Under the pieces are notes generated by a model. That model ran no database searches. It was given only the letters and a program-made list of their open reading frames with translations, and was not told the origin of the DNA. Position numbers and translations under genes: made by a program. A stretch of DNA of 64,000 bases from Shinisaurus crocodilurus (taxonomy: Eukaryota > Chordata > Lepidosauria > Squamata > Shinisauridae), in contig CM037880.1 of assembly GCA_021292165.1 (NCBI GenBank), positions 29,038,232-29,102,231 on the forward strand. Direction: 5' to 3'. This document shows positions 1 to 9,380 of the stretch, one piece after another; the stretch's first letter is position 1; the number at the start of each line of letters is the position of its first letter.

Positions 1-486
1 CTAGCCACCCAACTCTATGATTAACTTTCAGTTGCCCTGTGATCCCTGCCAATGAGGTATGAAGTCAACTGAAGAAACGTGATCTCACGGCTTGCATCTC
101 AATAGGAGTCAAAAGCTCCCGAGGCCTTTTGCTGTCTCCAGTGCCTTTGGGCATGGCTCTTAATTTCTGTGTTTCCGTTTTTCCAAACATAACATGTTAA
201 TCACAAGCAGGATTTTAAATATCCTTTTGTGCACTTTAATTATCCTTGTGCCTCCCAGGCATTTAAATCTAAAGTAGTCACTACAGAAAAACTGAGGCAG
301 CTGCGCAAGAAGGCATTACAGGCATTTTTATTTTATTTTATTTTTGGTTCTAGGATAGAGAAGCCCTGTTAGCAAAACCGATATTTTCTTTTCCCAAGGC
401 AGGTTTCATACTGCAGTTCTCAAACAATTTAACCTTGAAGCGTTGCACCTCTGTTACGCTACACATTACAATCTAGTAGCCTGGAA
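1..486. other. Unassigned non-coding stretch
   Basis: I see no open frame, repeat end or RNA gene here. There is a short (TTTTA)n-like tract around 325-350. It ends where the first hAT-like palindromic MITE starts. Confidence 0.5.
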
Positions 487-602
487 CAGCTTTCCCCAAA
501 CCTGGTGCCTTCCAGATGTGTTGGACTGCAACTGCGATTGGCCATGCTGGTTGGGAATCATAGGACTTGCAGTCCAAGAGGGTATCAGGTTGGAGAAGGC
601 TG
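487..602. mobile_element. hAT-like palindromic MITE (CAGCCTTCCCCAACCTGG family)
   Basis: The left end reads CAGCTTTCCCCAAACCTGG and the right end, reverse-complemented, gives CAGCCTTCTCCAACCTG. The body folds back on itself through a TTGGACTGCAA / TTGCAGTCCAA pair. The flanking 8-mers GCCTGGAA and GTCTAGAG agree at only 5 of 8 positions, so a decayed duplication is possible but not proven. Confidence 0.65.
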
Positions 603-784
603 GTCTAGAGTACATGGTTTGAGAGCCACACCCATAACTACGCTGTACCTATATTAATTATATTATATTATTTATAATGCTCGTATACTGCTCAATATGA
701 TAAAACCTCAGGCAGAGCAATCCTACAGCCTCTGGATGAGTGTCCCAGGGATCATAGGATATGGCAGACCCCCTCCTCACTAGG

Positions 785-879
785 ATATAGACCAGTGTTC
801 CCCAACCTGGCTGGGGCATGCTGGGAGTTGTAGGCCAAAAACATCCGGGGACCCAAGGTTGGAGAACACTGATATAGAC
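785..879. mobile_element. 79-bp hAT MITE (793-871) with perfect 8-bp duplication ATATAGAC
   Basis: The element runs from CAGTGTTCCCCAACCTGG at 793 to AGGTTGGAGAACACTG ending at 871. It is flanked by ATATAGAC at 785-792 and 872-879. The 8-bp duplication and the CAG...CTG ends are typical of hAT transposons. Compared with the 119-bp sibling at 48649-48767, this copy lost much of its left arm and kept both termini. Confidence 0.88.
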
Positions 880-1079
880 GCTGCTACGACCTTGGGAGGG
901 GGGATCCAAGATCAGATTGTTCCCCTTGCCCCAGCCCCTTGCAGCCACTGCACAAAGCATCACGGTGGCTCCTCTCCCAAGGCTGCAACAGTGACGTTGG
1001 AAGAGGTAGGCGAGAGGGGGGAAAGGGGCGGGTGGTGGGTGAGGAGGAGAGGCAAGGAGCCACAGGATCCTAAAGCCTC

Positions 1080-1300
1080 TTGATCGCTCGTCCTGGCCAC
1101 AACAAGGTAGGTCCGCCAGACGAGCTGAGAGTGTTGACTAGCTGAAAAGGTAAAATAAAGGAGGAACAGGAGGCATTTTTGCCTCTGTCTTCCTCCTGCC
1201 CTGCCTGGCTTCTGCCAGCAGGGTATAGGGTAGCCTTCTGTCCATTGAGCAGCAATTTCTTATGATTGCACTCTAAGCAATTTATATACAAAGTACTAAA
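1080..1300. repeat. Possible repeat fragment with GAAGCCAGCAGGG-type core
   Basis: On the minus strand this segment has an AGTGCAATCATAAG start and a CTGCTGGCAGAAGCC core. This resembles the repeat at 10980-11480 (ACAATCCTAATGATTGCG, then GCTGAAGCCAGCAGGG). The similarity is patchy and I cannot place the ends. Confidence 0.3.
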
Positions 1301-1352
1301 AACCACAGTTAAAATACATATATAATATAATTATAAATGGTTTCAACTTACA

Positions 1353-1390
1353 AAGAAAGAAAGACAGACAGACATCCAGACATCCAGGAT
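1353..1390. repeat. Short (GAAA)n/(GACA)n tract
   Basis: Simple tetranucleotide run GAAAGAAAGACAGACAGACA followed by two CATCCAGA units. Confidence 0.8.
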
Positions 1391-1857
1391 AAGAGTGTGA
1401 TGTAGCCAAAATTGGGACTTAATGAGTCCTGAGGATAGAACTTTGGGAAGTCAAAGCCAAGCAAACCTGAGTTTGGACTGCTGTTTTTGTTGTTCCCTCA
1501 CTTTCTTCAAGAATCTTTGCAGAAAATCCATCTTCACATGCACTCAAGCTATCAATGCGCACACACTGAGGTCCCATGCAAGGCTACAGTCTGCAGTTGC
1601 ACATACTGACGCATTTTCTAAATGTAGGACAGTTATGGCTCTTCCACCCCACACCTTGTATAACTTTAACCCAAAGAACAAGCAGCTCAGCTGCCTGTAG
1701 CACAGTAAACGCGTATGGCAGCTGGAGTTGAGCCTTAAGCAATATGTAATTCTGGTGAGAGGTGTTACACAGCGATCCTTAGCAGGAAAATAGGAATGTG
1801 GTTGATCCTGCGAACTATTTATTTGAGTTTTGAGACGTTTGTCCTGGGTGGGACCCA

Positions 1858-1888
1858 GTAGAAAGAAAAGAAAAGAAAAGAAAAGAAG
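1858..1888. repeat. (AAAAG)n microsatellite
   Basis: About six AAAAG units in tandem. Confidence 0.9.
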
Positions 1889-3723
1889 CATGGTGGAAGG
1901 AGAAGGTAACTGCAGTTATGGCTGAGAATGGAGCTGATGAAGATAAAGTGGGAAACACTGAAATTTCTTTCTTATGGAGGAAGGGGCAGACACAAAAGAA
2001 TGTTACCAGGGTGTGCCTATTGTCACCATTGTAATGTTAGAGAGTATGCATTCATAGGAACCTGGCCTTTCATGGCCCATCTCGTCCTGAGGTGCAGCTC
2101 AGGGTGGAACCACAAAACACTGTCAAAGGAATCCATTCCAGAGCTGGGGTAGGCAGAAATTAGTCACAATGAATTTGTGATGTACATATCACTGAGGGCT
2201 TTAAGCCTCCTGCAGAGGGAACTCAGCATTGTTCTGGACAGATGCCAAGATCTCTACCGTGGGAACTCACAAACATCTAATCCCATAGAGAGCATTAGAT
2301 ATTTCATACAGCATACCATAAACATCAGTTTCTTGGTTCTGCAATATGAAGTTCACGGGGTGGGCAGTTCCGCCACACTTTCAGTCCCTGTACTTCAGCC
2401 ATACCACAGGCATTTCAATAGCACGGATAAGGACAGTGCAAAGACCAAGGCAGATTAGGACCAACAAGTGCAACATTCAGAAACCCACACTGGAGTTTCC
2501 CACAGAGGCAAATAGGAACTGCATTTACTGTCATGAGACCAAACATACCCAAGAGGCCTACTCCAACCCAGCACATTGCTACCACCCACTCTACTTCATC
2601 AGATAATTCCTACGTCGTGTTTCTGCAATATGCAGTCTTAACATAAGAGACTGAGGCTTTCCTGGGAACGGCACATTCCAGGTTGGCTGTGCAGTTCTGG
2701 AAGCTACTTCAAAGGAAGAAGAATAGAAGCAATCTTGCAGGGGGCACAGGAAGAGAGTCCTACTACGAGGCCAAGAGCTTGTAAAGGTTTTAGGACCAGG
2801 CAAGTTTTAATAACCTGGCAATCACATAGCAGATCAGGAAAGATACAGAACATAAAACAAACTCAATCAGACCAGCGGTCCATCAAGTCCATTGACCCAG
2901 GCTGGGCATCCCTTGCCTCAGGCAGTGTATTAGGAGGGTTAGTGTGTGTCCCCATCTACCGCTGGGAGGGCTGCTCACCACCACTGAAGGCATTTTCATG
3001 GCTGCCTGTGGCTGCCCACCACAGATCATCTCCAGCAGGGTTCAATGCCTCGCAGGGACACATCTTTTGCAAGCAAACAGTGCTCTGCCCTGAGCTGTGT
3101 TCCCTTGACAGCCACCAGGAGCCATTTTTGACCCATTTCCACATGGCAGCCACAACACTGCAACTTGGCCATCAGAAAGATGTTAATGCATTGTCTTTAA
3201 TGTTGTGGCTACCAGCAAGCAAATTATGGGCTTACTGATGATAACTCTCCACTGCAGTACTGAACAGAAATAACTCCAAGCCTATGATACAGAACCAGAC
3301 AATGCATCTCAGTGCTTAAGGTTTACAAAGTGCAGGACATCAAGATAAAGTGGCCATAAAGAGTCCTGTTAGTTTGCAAGTACTGCCATAAGTTACAGGA
3401 GAGCTCGCATGTGAAAGCTCCTGCTGATGGATGTCCTGTTAGAAACAAGCCAGTGGTCCACATGATTGGTGATGTGTGGCCCATACTCTGCTGTTTGCCA
3501 TCAGGGTATTTTTATTATGACTACACAAATGGCTTTTCTTGCTTTTATAAATCCTACAACAAAACACTCCACCAGGGTTGTGTTTGTGACAGCACCCATT
3601 TTAAATCCAACAAAAACAGACTTTAAGTTGTCCAGGGACTGAGGTCCTACAAAACAAAAACACAGATTTCCCACTGTCAGGCAGAGAAAGAAAAAGTTAA
3701 GTGAGCACACTATGAAGACTCAG
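1889..3723. other. Unassigned, apparently unique stretch
   Basis: No transposon end, SINE promoter box or domain-bearing frame is seen. A 167-codon open frame at 2735-3238 has no motif I recognise and is probably chance. Confidence 0.5.
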
Positions 3724-3763
3724 TCCAAAATATCTGGGGGGCACCAGGTTGGGGAAGGCTTCT
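3724..3763. mobile_element. Lone 3' arm of a hAT-like MITE
   Basis: The segment TCCAAAATATCTGG then GGCACCAGGTTGGGGAAGGCTT matches the right arm of the CAGCCTTCCCCAACC family (compare 29740-29783). No left arm is present. Confidence 0.6.
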
Positions 3764-4132
3764 GTAAAGAATCAACTAGGATTTACAAGTTCTATCCACA
3801 GTTTCCCCCTTTACCCAGCAAGTCAGTTCTGCAACTAGTAATGGAAGAAAAACAATCAGACGCTCCCCAGGCCTCCTTAGCTCTGTACTTAATGTGCATC
3901 TTTCTAGTACTGGCGGAAAGAACAGCAAAGAGAAATGTGCCTTCACCCAACGCGTTCATATGAGAACTAGCAAAGATAATTTACGCACGTTCATTAGTAC
4001 TCACAGATATTCATCACTGATTTAGCACTTCATTTATGTGACTTACAACTGTGCCGATTTACATGCTGCATCTCATAACATTCCGATCCTGCAAGACTGA
4101 CCTTTTTGATATGCATTTTGCAGATGGGTCAC

Positions 4133-4203
4133 TTAAGGCACAATCCTATGCCGGTTTAGACAGAAAAAAGTCCTACAACTCCCAGCATTCCCCAGCCTGA
4201 GTT
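4133..4203. mobile_element. Half of a palindromic MITE (TTAAGGCACAATCC family)
   Basis: It starts TTAAGGCACAATCCTATGC, passes AAAAAAGTCCTACAACTCCC and stops at the palindrome centre near CCCCAGCC. Related halves lie at 19137-19208 and 19765-19840, and a complete hairpin at 12503-12637. The TTAA at this end would fit a piggyBac-type target, but the other copies do not confirm it. Confidence 0.55.
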
Positions 4204-4261
4204 TTTATCTACTGTCTCCTGACTGACCTCTTTTGTTTTGTGGATTTATATTATCTACTAG

Positions 4262-4609
4262 CGAACAGACCTGGTTTTGCATGAGGCATCAAGCTGTATT
4301 GCAGTGGTTCCGGTCCTTCCTCTCTGGAAGGTACCAGAGGGTAGTTCTTGGGGCTTCGGATCCTCAGCCGCTCACTTGTGGGGTGCTGCAGGGTTCCATC
4401 CTCTCCCCGATGTTATTTAACATCTACCTGAAGCCGCTGGGAGCTATCATCAGGAGGTCTGGGGTGCGCTGTCATCAATATGCAGATGACATGCAGCTCT
4501 ACCTCTCCTTCAAGTCCTCACCAAGGTTGGCTGTTGAAACCCTGGCCAAGTGCCTGGAGGCAGTGGGTGGCTGGATGGGAAGGAACATGCTGAAACTGAA
4601 TCCCGACAA
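4262..4609 (+). pseudogene. LINE (L2/CR1 group) reverse transcriptase, 5' part, cut by copia element 1
   Basis: The translated frame carries recognisable non-LTR reverse transcriptase motifs in order: VLQWFRSFLSGR, then GVLQGSILSPMLFNIYL, then HQYADDMQLYLSF with the catalytic YADD, and finally a frame ending ...LKLNPD at the insertion point. The fragment is 5'-truncated: no endonuclease or N-terminal part is seen upstream. The frame is interrupted by the 5' LTR of copia element 1 and continues at 10015 after the GACAA duplication. Such proteins copy their own RNA at a nicked target. This copy is dead through truncation and the insertion. The L2/CR1 assignment is by motif style and 3' tail; the exact family is unknown. 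Confidence 0.88.
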
Positions 4610-4983
4610 TGTTGGGACATGTAACACAACAACAGCTGTGCCACAAGTGTTTTCATTTGGAAAGGTACAGGATGGCCAGAATAACAGGATGGCTAGAAGA
4701 TTGTTTAGACTGGAACTGTTTTTCTCTTTCTCATGGGAAAAGTGGGCTGGACAGAAATATGAGCTGATCACATGGTTTGTACTTTCTGATGACGTAGTAT
4801 GCTTTTAAAGTTTCGTTTTCCTGTAACTTGTATGGGAGAGAGAAGGATTGCTTTCTGTATGCATTCTGTTCTGTTCCTGTCTTCTCTCTGACTTGTTGCA
4901 ATCATGTAATGATGTGTGCTTGCCAGGACTGGCTATGCACTGGACTATGCTATGCAATGTAGTTTGTATTAACTCTGATATAG

Positions 4984-4989
4984 AATAAA
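4984..4989 (+). promoter_or_regulatory. LTR polyadenylation signal AATAAA
   Basis: AATAAA in the context GATATAGAATAAACAGGTAG, identical in both LTRs of both copia elements. Its place about 375 bp into the LTR would set the R/U5 region just downstream. Confidence 0.7.
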
Positions 4990-5163
4990 CAGGTAGAAAG
5001 AAGTCCTGAGTTAATGGATTCTATTGGAGTTAAATTCCTAGCTACAGTGATGCTGGAGAGGCTGTAACCCGAGATGCTTGCGTGCAGGAGAGACAGTGAG
5101 TCTCTGTGTGAATGGGCCACACAAGAGGCAGAAGCTGTATTTTTCCAACTCACGCTCTGCTGA

Positions 5164-5196
5164 ATCCACGTAGGCGGACGGGCCTACAGAGTGGAT
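5164..5196 (+). promoter_or_regulatory. Conserved stem-loop in LTR U5 region
   Basis: ATCCAC and GTAGGC pair with GCCTAC and GTGGAT around a 6-nt loop, leaving a 3-nt bulge. The identical stem with a changed loop occurs in element 2 at 41029-41061. Position close to the primer site suggests a role in the RNA (packaging, dimerisation or priming); this is inference. Confidence 0.55.
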
Positions 5197-5236
5197 TATG
5201 AATCATATGGCTGGAGTAATTTTTACAGCCATAACA

Positions 5237-5252
5237 AGGTTATGGGCCCAGG
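5237..5252 (+). other. Primer-binding site for a half initiator tRNA-Met
   Basis: One base after the 5' LTR, GGTTATGGGCCCAG (5238-5251) is the exact complement of the anticodon stem-loop part of eukaryotic initiator tRNA-Met (CTGGGCCCATAACC). From knowledge of Drosophila copia, a tRNA-Met 5' half primes minus-strand synthesis at such an internal match, not at the 3' CCA end. Confidence 0.85.
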
Positions 5253-5409
5253 AATATCGGATTACAAAATGACCTATTGGACTGTTGCCGGAGATCGAAT
5301 GAAGAAAAGTTCGAGGCAGGGTCGAGGGTCTGAGCCAGCAGCGGCGGCGGGACTTATTTATCCAGCTGCTGAGAGTCAAAGCTTCAACTACTCAGAGGAG
5401 CAGTGATTG
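5253..5409 (+). other. 5' untranslated leader of copia element 1
   Basis: Non-coding leader between the primer site and the gag ATG at 5410. It aligns with 41114-41271 of element 2 with several substitutions and indels, and is less conserved than the coding region. Any packaging signal would be expected here and in the 3' part of the LTR. Confidence 0.6.
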
Positions 5410-6768
5410 ATGGCAGAGAAAGCCATTAAAGCGGAAGAACCATCTCCTGGACCTTCTTCAGCTGGTAAGCAAAAGGGAGAAGAGGGAGGTGAATCTGCGG
5501 AGGGCTCTGGAAGTGAGGCCGGGAGTTCTGGAGGGGAAGAAGATATCCCTGTTGTCAGAATGGCTGCACAGGCCCTGAATCCACAGATAGTTGAAAAATT
5601 ATCTGGAACGAATTACGTGATCTGGAGCTTCCAGATGCAGCATTATTTAACTCATGCGGGGCTCTGGAATGTTGTAACACAGGATGCTGTGGCTGTGGGT
5701 GCCCAAGATTATGATGAATGGAAGGAACGAGACGAGAAAGCGAAGGCAATTCTCTGCTTATCTGTTGAAAGTTCCCAGGTGCCATTCATTCAATTTTTGG
5801 AAACAGCAAAGGAGATCTGGGATACCCTACAAGGGACTTACCAGATGCGCACGGCAGGAAGTAGGATTATACTTGCGCGTAAGCTGTACAGGCTGAGCTT
5901 ACAACCAGGTGGTTCTATGCCTGAGCATCTGAGTACGATCCGGGACATGTTTAACAGGCTGAGAGCACAAGGGATGCAAGTTGAGAACCTGCATCAAGTG
6001 TCTATTCTGTTATCCAGTCTGGATTCCTCATATGACACAATTGTGACATTGACTGAGGGGCAACCAGAGCAGAATCTGACCATGGAATATGTGTCAGGAA
6101 AGCTTCTCGCCGAATGGGAGAAAAGACAAAGTAGGCATGCACATAGATCAGCAAACAGCGCGGCTGACTCAGGCCATGCTGGGACAAGCGGCAAGCTGGT
6201 GGGAGTTACCCAAGCGGCAGCTTTGAAAGTCAGAAAATGCTTCAATTGCGGTTCTACTTCACATCTTAAAAAAGATTGTAATTTTAAGGGCAAGAAAAAA
6301 AAGAAAAAGGAAGTTACCAGTGCACCTGAGGATACAATTAAAATGGGCAAAAGTTTGATTGCTCGGGTGGGGTTTTCCAACCAGGACATGTGGGTACTTG
6401 ACAGTGGAGCTTCTCACCACATGGCAAATTCCAGAGACTTGTTTCAATCTCTGGATGATGGATTTACAAATCAATTTGTGGAACTGGCTGATGGAAAAAG
6501 AATCCAGGTGACAGCTACAGGAACAATTGACTTTGCTTCTTTGGGTCAACAGAGAGCACTGCTTGTTCAAGAACTGGACACAAACTTGATCAGTATATCA
6601 CAATTGGCTAATGATGGATATGAAATAAGTTTTTCTAACAGCAACTGTGTAATTTCACATGAAGGGGTGATCTGTGCAAAAGGTAATTTGCAGAATTCTC
6701 TGTATGTTATAAATCCGTTTGTAACACATGATGAGAAGGCCAAAGTATGCGAATTTGAAACCACATGA
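5410..6768 (+). CDS. Copia Gag-protease ORF (element 1)
   Basis: ATG at 5410 is chosen because the matching frame in element 2 also starts there (MAEK...IKAEE). The acidic, Ser/Gly-rich N-terminus leads into a copia-type Gag core at about residues 50-240 (LSGTNYVIWSFQMQHYL, then QVSILLSSLDSSYDTIV). A CCHC zinc knuckle follows at C277-C280-H285-C290, then a Lys-rich stretch, and an aspartic protease active site DSGA at residue 331. The product would form the particle shell, bind RNA and process the polyprotein. The frame stops at TGA 6766-6768, before the integrase. Element 2 has the same stop at the equivalent place, while the expected HHCC integrase start continues in the +1 frame. The overlap of the two frames is 6725-6768. 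This is the best-preserved ORF in the window. Confidence 0.93.
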   Translation: MAEKAIKAEEPSPGPSSAGKQKGEEGGESAEGSGSEAGSSGGEEDIPVVRMAAQALNPQIVEKLSGTNYVIWSFQMQHYLTHAGLWNVVTQDAVAVGAQDYDEWKERDEKAKAILCLSVESSQVPFIQFLETAKEIWDTLQGTYQMRTAGSRIILARKLYRLSLQPGGSMPEHLSTIRDMFNRLRAQGMQVENLHQVSILLSSLDSSYDTIVTLTEGQPEQNLTMEYVSGKLLAEWEKRQSRHAHRSANSAADSGHAGTSGKLVGVTQAAALKVRKCFNCGSTSHLKKDCNFKGKKKKKKEVTSAPEDTIKMGKSLIARVGFSNQDMWVLDSGASHHMANSRDLFQSLDDGFTNQFVELADGKRIQVTATGTIDFASLGQQRALLVQELDTNLISISQLANDGYEISFSNSNCVISHEGVICAKGNLQNSLYVINPFVTHDEKAKVCEFETT

Positions 6769-8404
6769 CAATTGTTTACATATTTTTCACAAACGTTTGG
6801 ACATGCCAACTACAGAAGCATAGAAAAAATGCCAGGTCTGTGTGAGGGTGTGACAATGAAACCATGTTCAAAGTATGTGGAATGTGAAGTATGTAGTACT
6901 GCAAAGTCACACAGGTCTAACATTCAGAAACACAGTGATAGAGTGAGCACAAGAATCTTTGAGCTGGTACACTCTGATGTTGCTGGTCCATTTCAAACTA
7001 GCTATGGGGGGAACAAATATTTTCTAACCCTAATTGATGATTATTCTCGTTTTGGATTCGTATATCTGCTGCAACATAAATCTCAGGTTCAAGAGAGATT
7101 TGGATCATTTGTTAAATGGGCAGGGAACAGATATAAACAATATCCAATTGGAGAATTACTCACAGATGGTGGGGGAGAGTACATGAGTACAAAGTTCAAG
7201 AAATTTTTGGAAAGTGAGGGTATAGGGCACAAAGTCACAGCCCCATACTCCCCATTTCAAAATGGCGTTGCTGAAAGACGTAACAGGACACTCCAGGACA
7301 TGATGAGGGCCCAATTGACTGAATCAAAGGTGGGAAACCGTTTCTGGGGGGATGCATTGTCAAATGCTAACTATCTGCTGAACAGGTTACCAAATTCCAC
7401 AATTGGAAAAACTCCATATGAAATGTTTCATGGGAGGAAACCAAAGGTAGCACACGTGCGCATTTTTGGGTGTAAATGTTTTGTTCATGTACAGGCAAGA
7501 AACTTTGAATGTTTTCTGCTGGGGTATGATGCACAAACAAAAGGGTACAGGTTGTGGTCACCACATCACAACAGGGTAATTCTGAGCAGGGATGTGATTT
7601 TTCACGAGCAAACAGATGATCAGAAACAGCTGATGGAATTGCCAATGCATGCAATGTCTGAAACACAGCAGGATGTTTCTGAGGCAGAACAGGCCACTGG
7701 GCAGATATCTGGGGAACAGGAGGGAGGTGAACAATCTCTGAGGCGTTCAACCCGAGAACGCAAAACACCTGTTAGATATCAGGATGAATTCCAAAGTGGG
7801 AAAACTGTTGTACATAAAGTTCTCAAAATAGCTTTAGAACCACAAAGTTTTGAGGAAATTCAAAGCTTGGAACCAAAAGTGAAGAATGATTGGTTTGAGG
7901 CCATGCAGGAAGAAATCAATGCAATGCATGACAACAACACATGGAGTCTAGTATCTTTGCCTGTGGGGCGCAAGGCCATCACCTGTAAATGGGTGTACAA
8001 GGTGAAGACAAATCACCAGGGGCAGGTAGAGAGGTACAGGGCAAGACTCGTTGCCAGGGGGTTTGGGCAAAAGCATGGGGTAGATTTTGATTCCGTGTTT
8101 GCACCAACAACAAGGTATGCAACTGTCAGACTATTGTTGAAACTGGCAGCACAAAGAAAAATGATGGCATTCCATTTTGATGTAAAAACAGCTTTTTTAT
8201 ATGGGGAATTACAAGAGGAACTCTACATGGTGCAACCACAAGGTTTTGTAGAAGATCCCAGTCTTGTATGTCGTCTGAACAAGTCCATATATGGGTTGAA
8301 ACAGGCAGCTCGATGCTGGAACCAAAAGCTAGACAGAGTTTTGATTAGTTTGGGATTCAAACAAAGCAAGGCTGATCACTGTCTGTATACAAAGTACACA
8401 GAAT
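6769..8404 (+). pseudogene. Copia integrase and N-terminal reverse transcriptase (element 1)
   Basis: The frame at 6772-8412 encodes the HHCC zinc region (the GHANY half, then CEVC), then the integrase core with D at residue 69 (HSD), D132 (LTDGGGE) and E168 (AERRN), a D-D35E spacing. Next come the copia C-terminal block (ECFLLGYDAQTKGY...SRDVIFHE) and reverse transcriptase from about residue 370 (WFEAMQEEINAM, RARLVARGF, FDVKTAFLYGEL, CRLNKSIYGLKQAARCW). Just upstream, the +1 frame holds the first part of the HHCC motif (CLHIFHKR). A T missing near 6797-6799 separates it from the main frame. A 26-bp deletion near 8404 then breaks the frame before the FVDD site. The segment between FVHV and FECFLLGY looks shorter than in Tnt1-type integrases, and element 2 shares this. 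Confidence 0.92.
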
Positions 8405-9346
8405 TTTGTTGATGACATCTTACTGGTAACACAAACAGTGAGTCAAAAGGACAAAATTGCAAAAGAATTGCAAGCACACTTTGAACTGAAAGATCTGGGT
8501 TTGGTACAACACTATCTTGGAATGCAATTGTCTCAAGATGAGGAAGGTTCTTTCATAGTTGAACAAAGTGGGAAAATTCAGAAATTGCTGGAAATTCATG
8601 GATTGGAGAATTGTAACCCAGTTACTACTCCAATGACTCTTGAATATCAGAAACACACAGATAACACTGCATTTGATGATATTGGCAAATATCAGAGTGT
8701 TATTGGAAGTCTGCTGTACTTGGCAAATGTGAGTAGGCCAGACATCAGCAATGCTGTAAACATACTTAGCAGGAAAACGCAAAATCCTTCTAACTATGAT
8801 TGGCTAGCTGTCAAACGAGTGTTAAGGTATTTAAAAGGTACCATGAATTGCAAATTGAAATTGTCATCTCACACAAATGGAGGTTTTTGTGTGTACACTG
8901 ATGCTGATTGGGGATCTGCAACAGATAGAAAATCCACAAGTGGGATAGTTTTAATGTATGAAAACAGTCTTATTGACTGGTACACACGAAAACAGACTTG
9001 TGTGGCGATTTCTAGCGCAGAATCTGAGTTCATCAGTTTATCTCAAGCATGTAATGAGATAGAATGGTTCAAACAATTGTTTGCTGATATGCACATACCA
9101 GTAGACAAGGCTGTTACAATTTTTGAAGACAACCAAGCTTGCATTAGCATGGCTCAAAATGAAAAATGTAGGCCAAGAACCAAACACATTGATGTTCGTT
9201 ACTCTCATGTAAAGGACTGTGTGAAAAAAGGGTGGGTAACAATCAAGTACTGTGCATCAGGGGATATGGTGGCAGATCTTTTCACAAAACCATGGCCTGA
9301 AGTAAGACACAGGAAACTAATGAGGGCACGAAGCCTCATTGAGTAA
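8405..9346 (+). pseudogene. Copia reverse transcriptase C-terminus and RNase H (element 1)
   Basis: After the 26-bp deletion the open frame resumes two frames over. It starts at the FVDD catalytic motif, passes the thumb region (ELKDLGLVQHYLGMQL, IGSLLYLANVSRPDI) and runs into copia RNase H (VYTDADWGSATDRKSTSG, SSAESEFISLSQACNE, EDNQACISMA, RTKHIDVRYSHVKD, ADLFTKP). The RNase H acidic residues are visible in TDADW, SSAESE and FEDNQA. The frame ends with a normal TAA 34 bp before the 3' LTR, so the C-terminus is complete. Without the missing 26 bp the polymerase active site cannot be made in frame. Confidence 0.92.
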
Positions 9347-9371
9347 ATGTAAACAACATGTATCACAGGCT

Positions 9372-9380
9372 GTGGGGGGA
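9372..9380 (+). other. Polypurine tract of copia element 1
   Basis: GTGGGGGGA directly precedes the 3' LTR start TGTTGGG. The same tract is at 45278-45286 in element 2. It would prime plus-strand DNA synthesis. Confidence 0.85.

Larger units (their letters stand above)
4610..5236 (+). repeat. 5' LTR of copia element 1 (627 bp)
   Basis: It begins TGTTGGGACATG and ends GCCATAACA. Inside are a CRE-like TGACGTA near 4789-4796, a poly(A) signal AATAAA at 4984-4989 and a 12-bp stem-loop at 5164-5196. Relative to the 3' LTR it lacks 10 bp after GCTTG near 5080 and has 3 extra bases in the GAGAGAGAAGG run near 4843. Confidence 0.95.

Noticed and set aside
487..602. 8-bp duplication for the first MITE
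   Set aside because: Only 5 of 8 positions agree, too weak to claim.
2735..3238. 167-codon frame
   Set aside because: No motif, no supported start, overlapped by a frame on the other strand; likely chance.
6766..6768. Simple TGA readthrough joining protease and integrase
   Set aside because: Readthrough in element 2 leads to a non-homologous frame and a stop, and in element 1 it would skip the first half of the HHCC motif. The +1 frame carries the motif in both.
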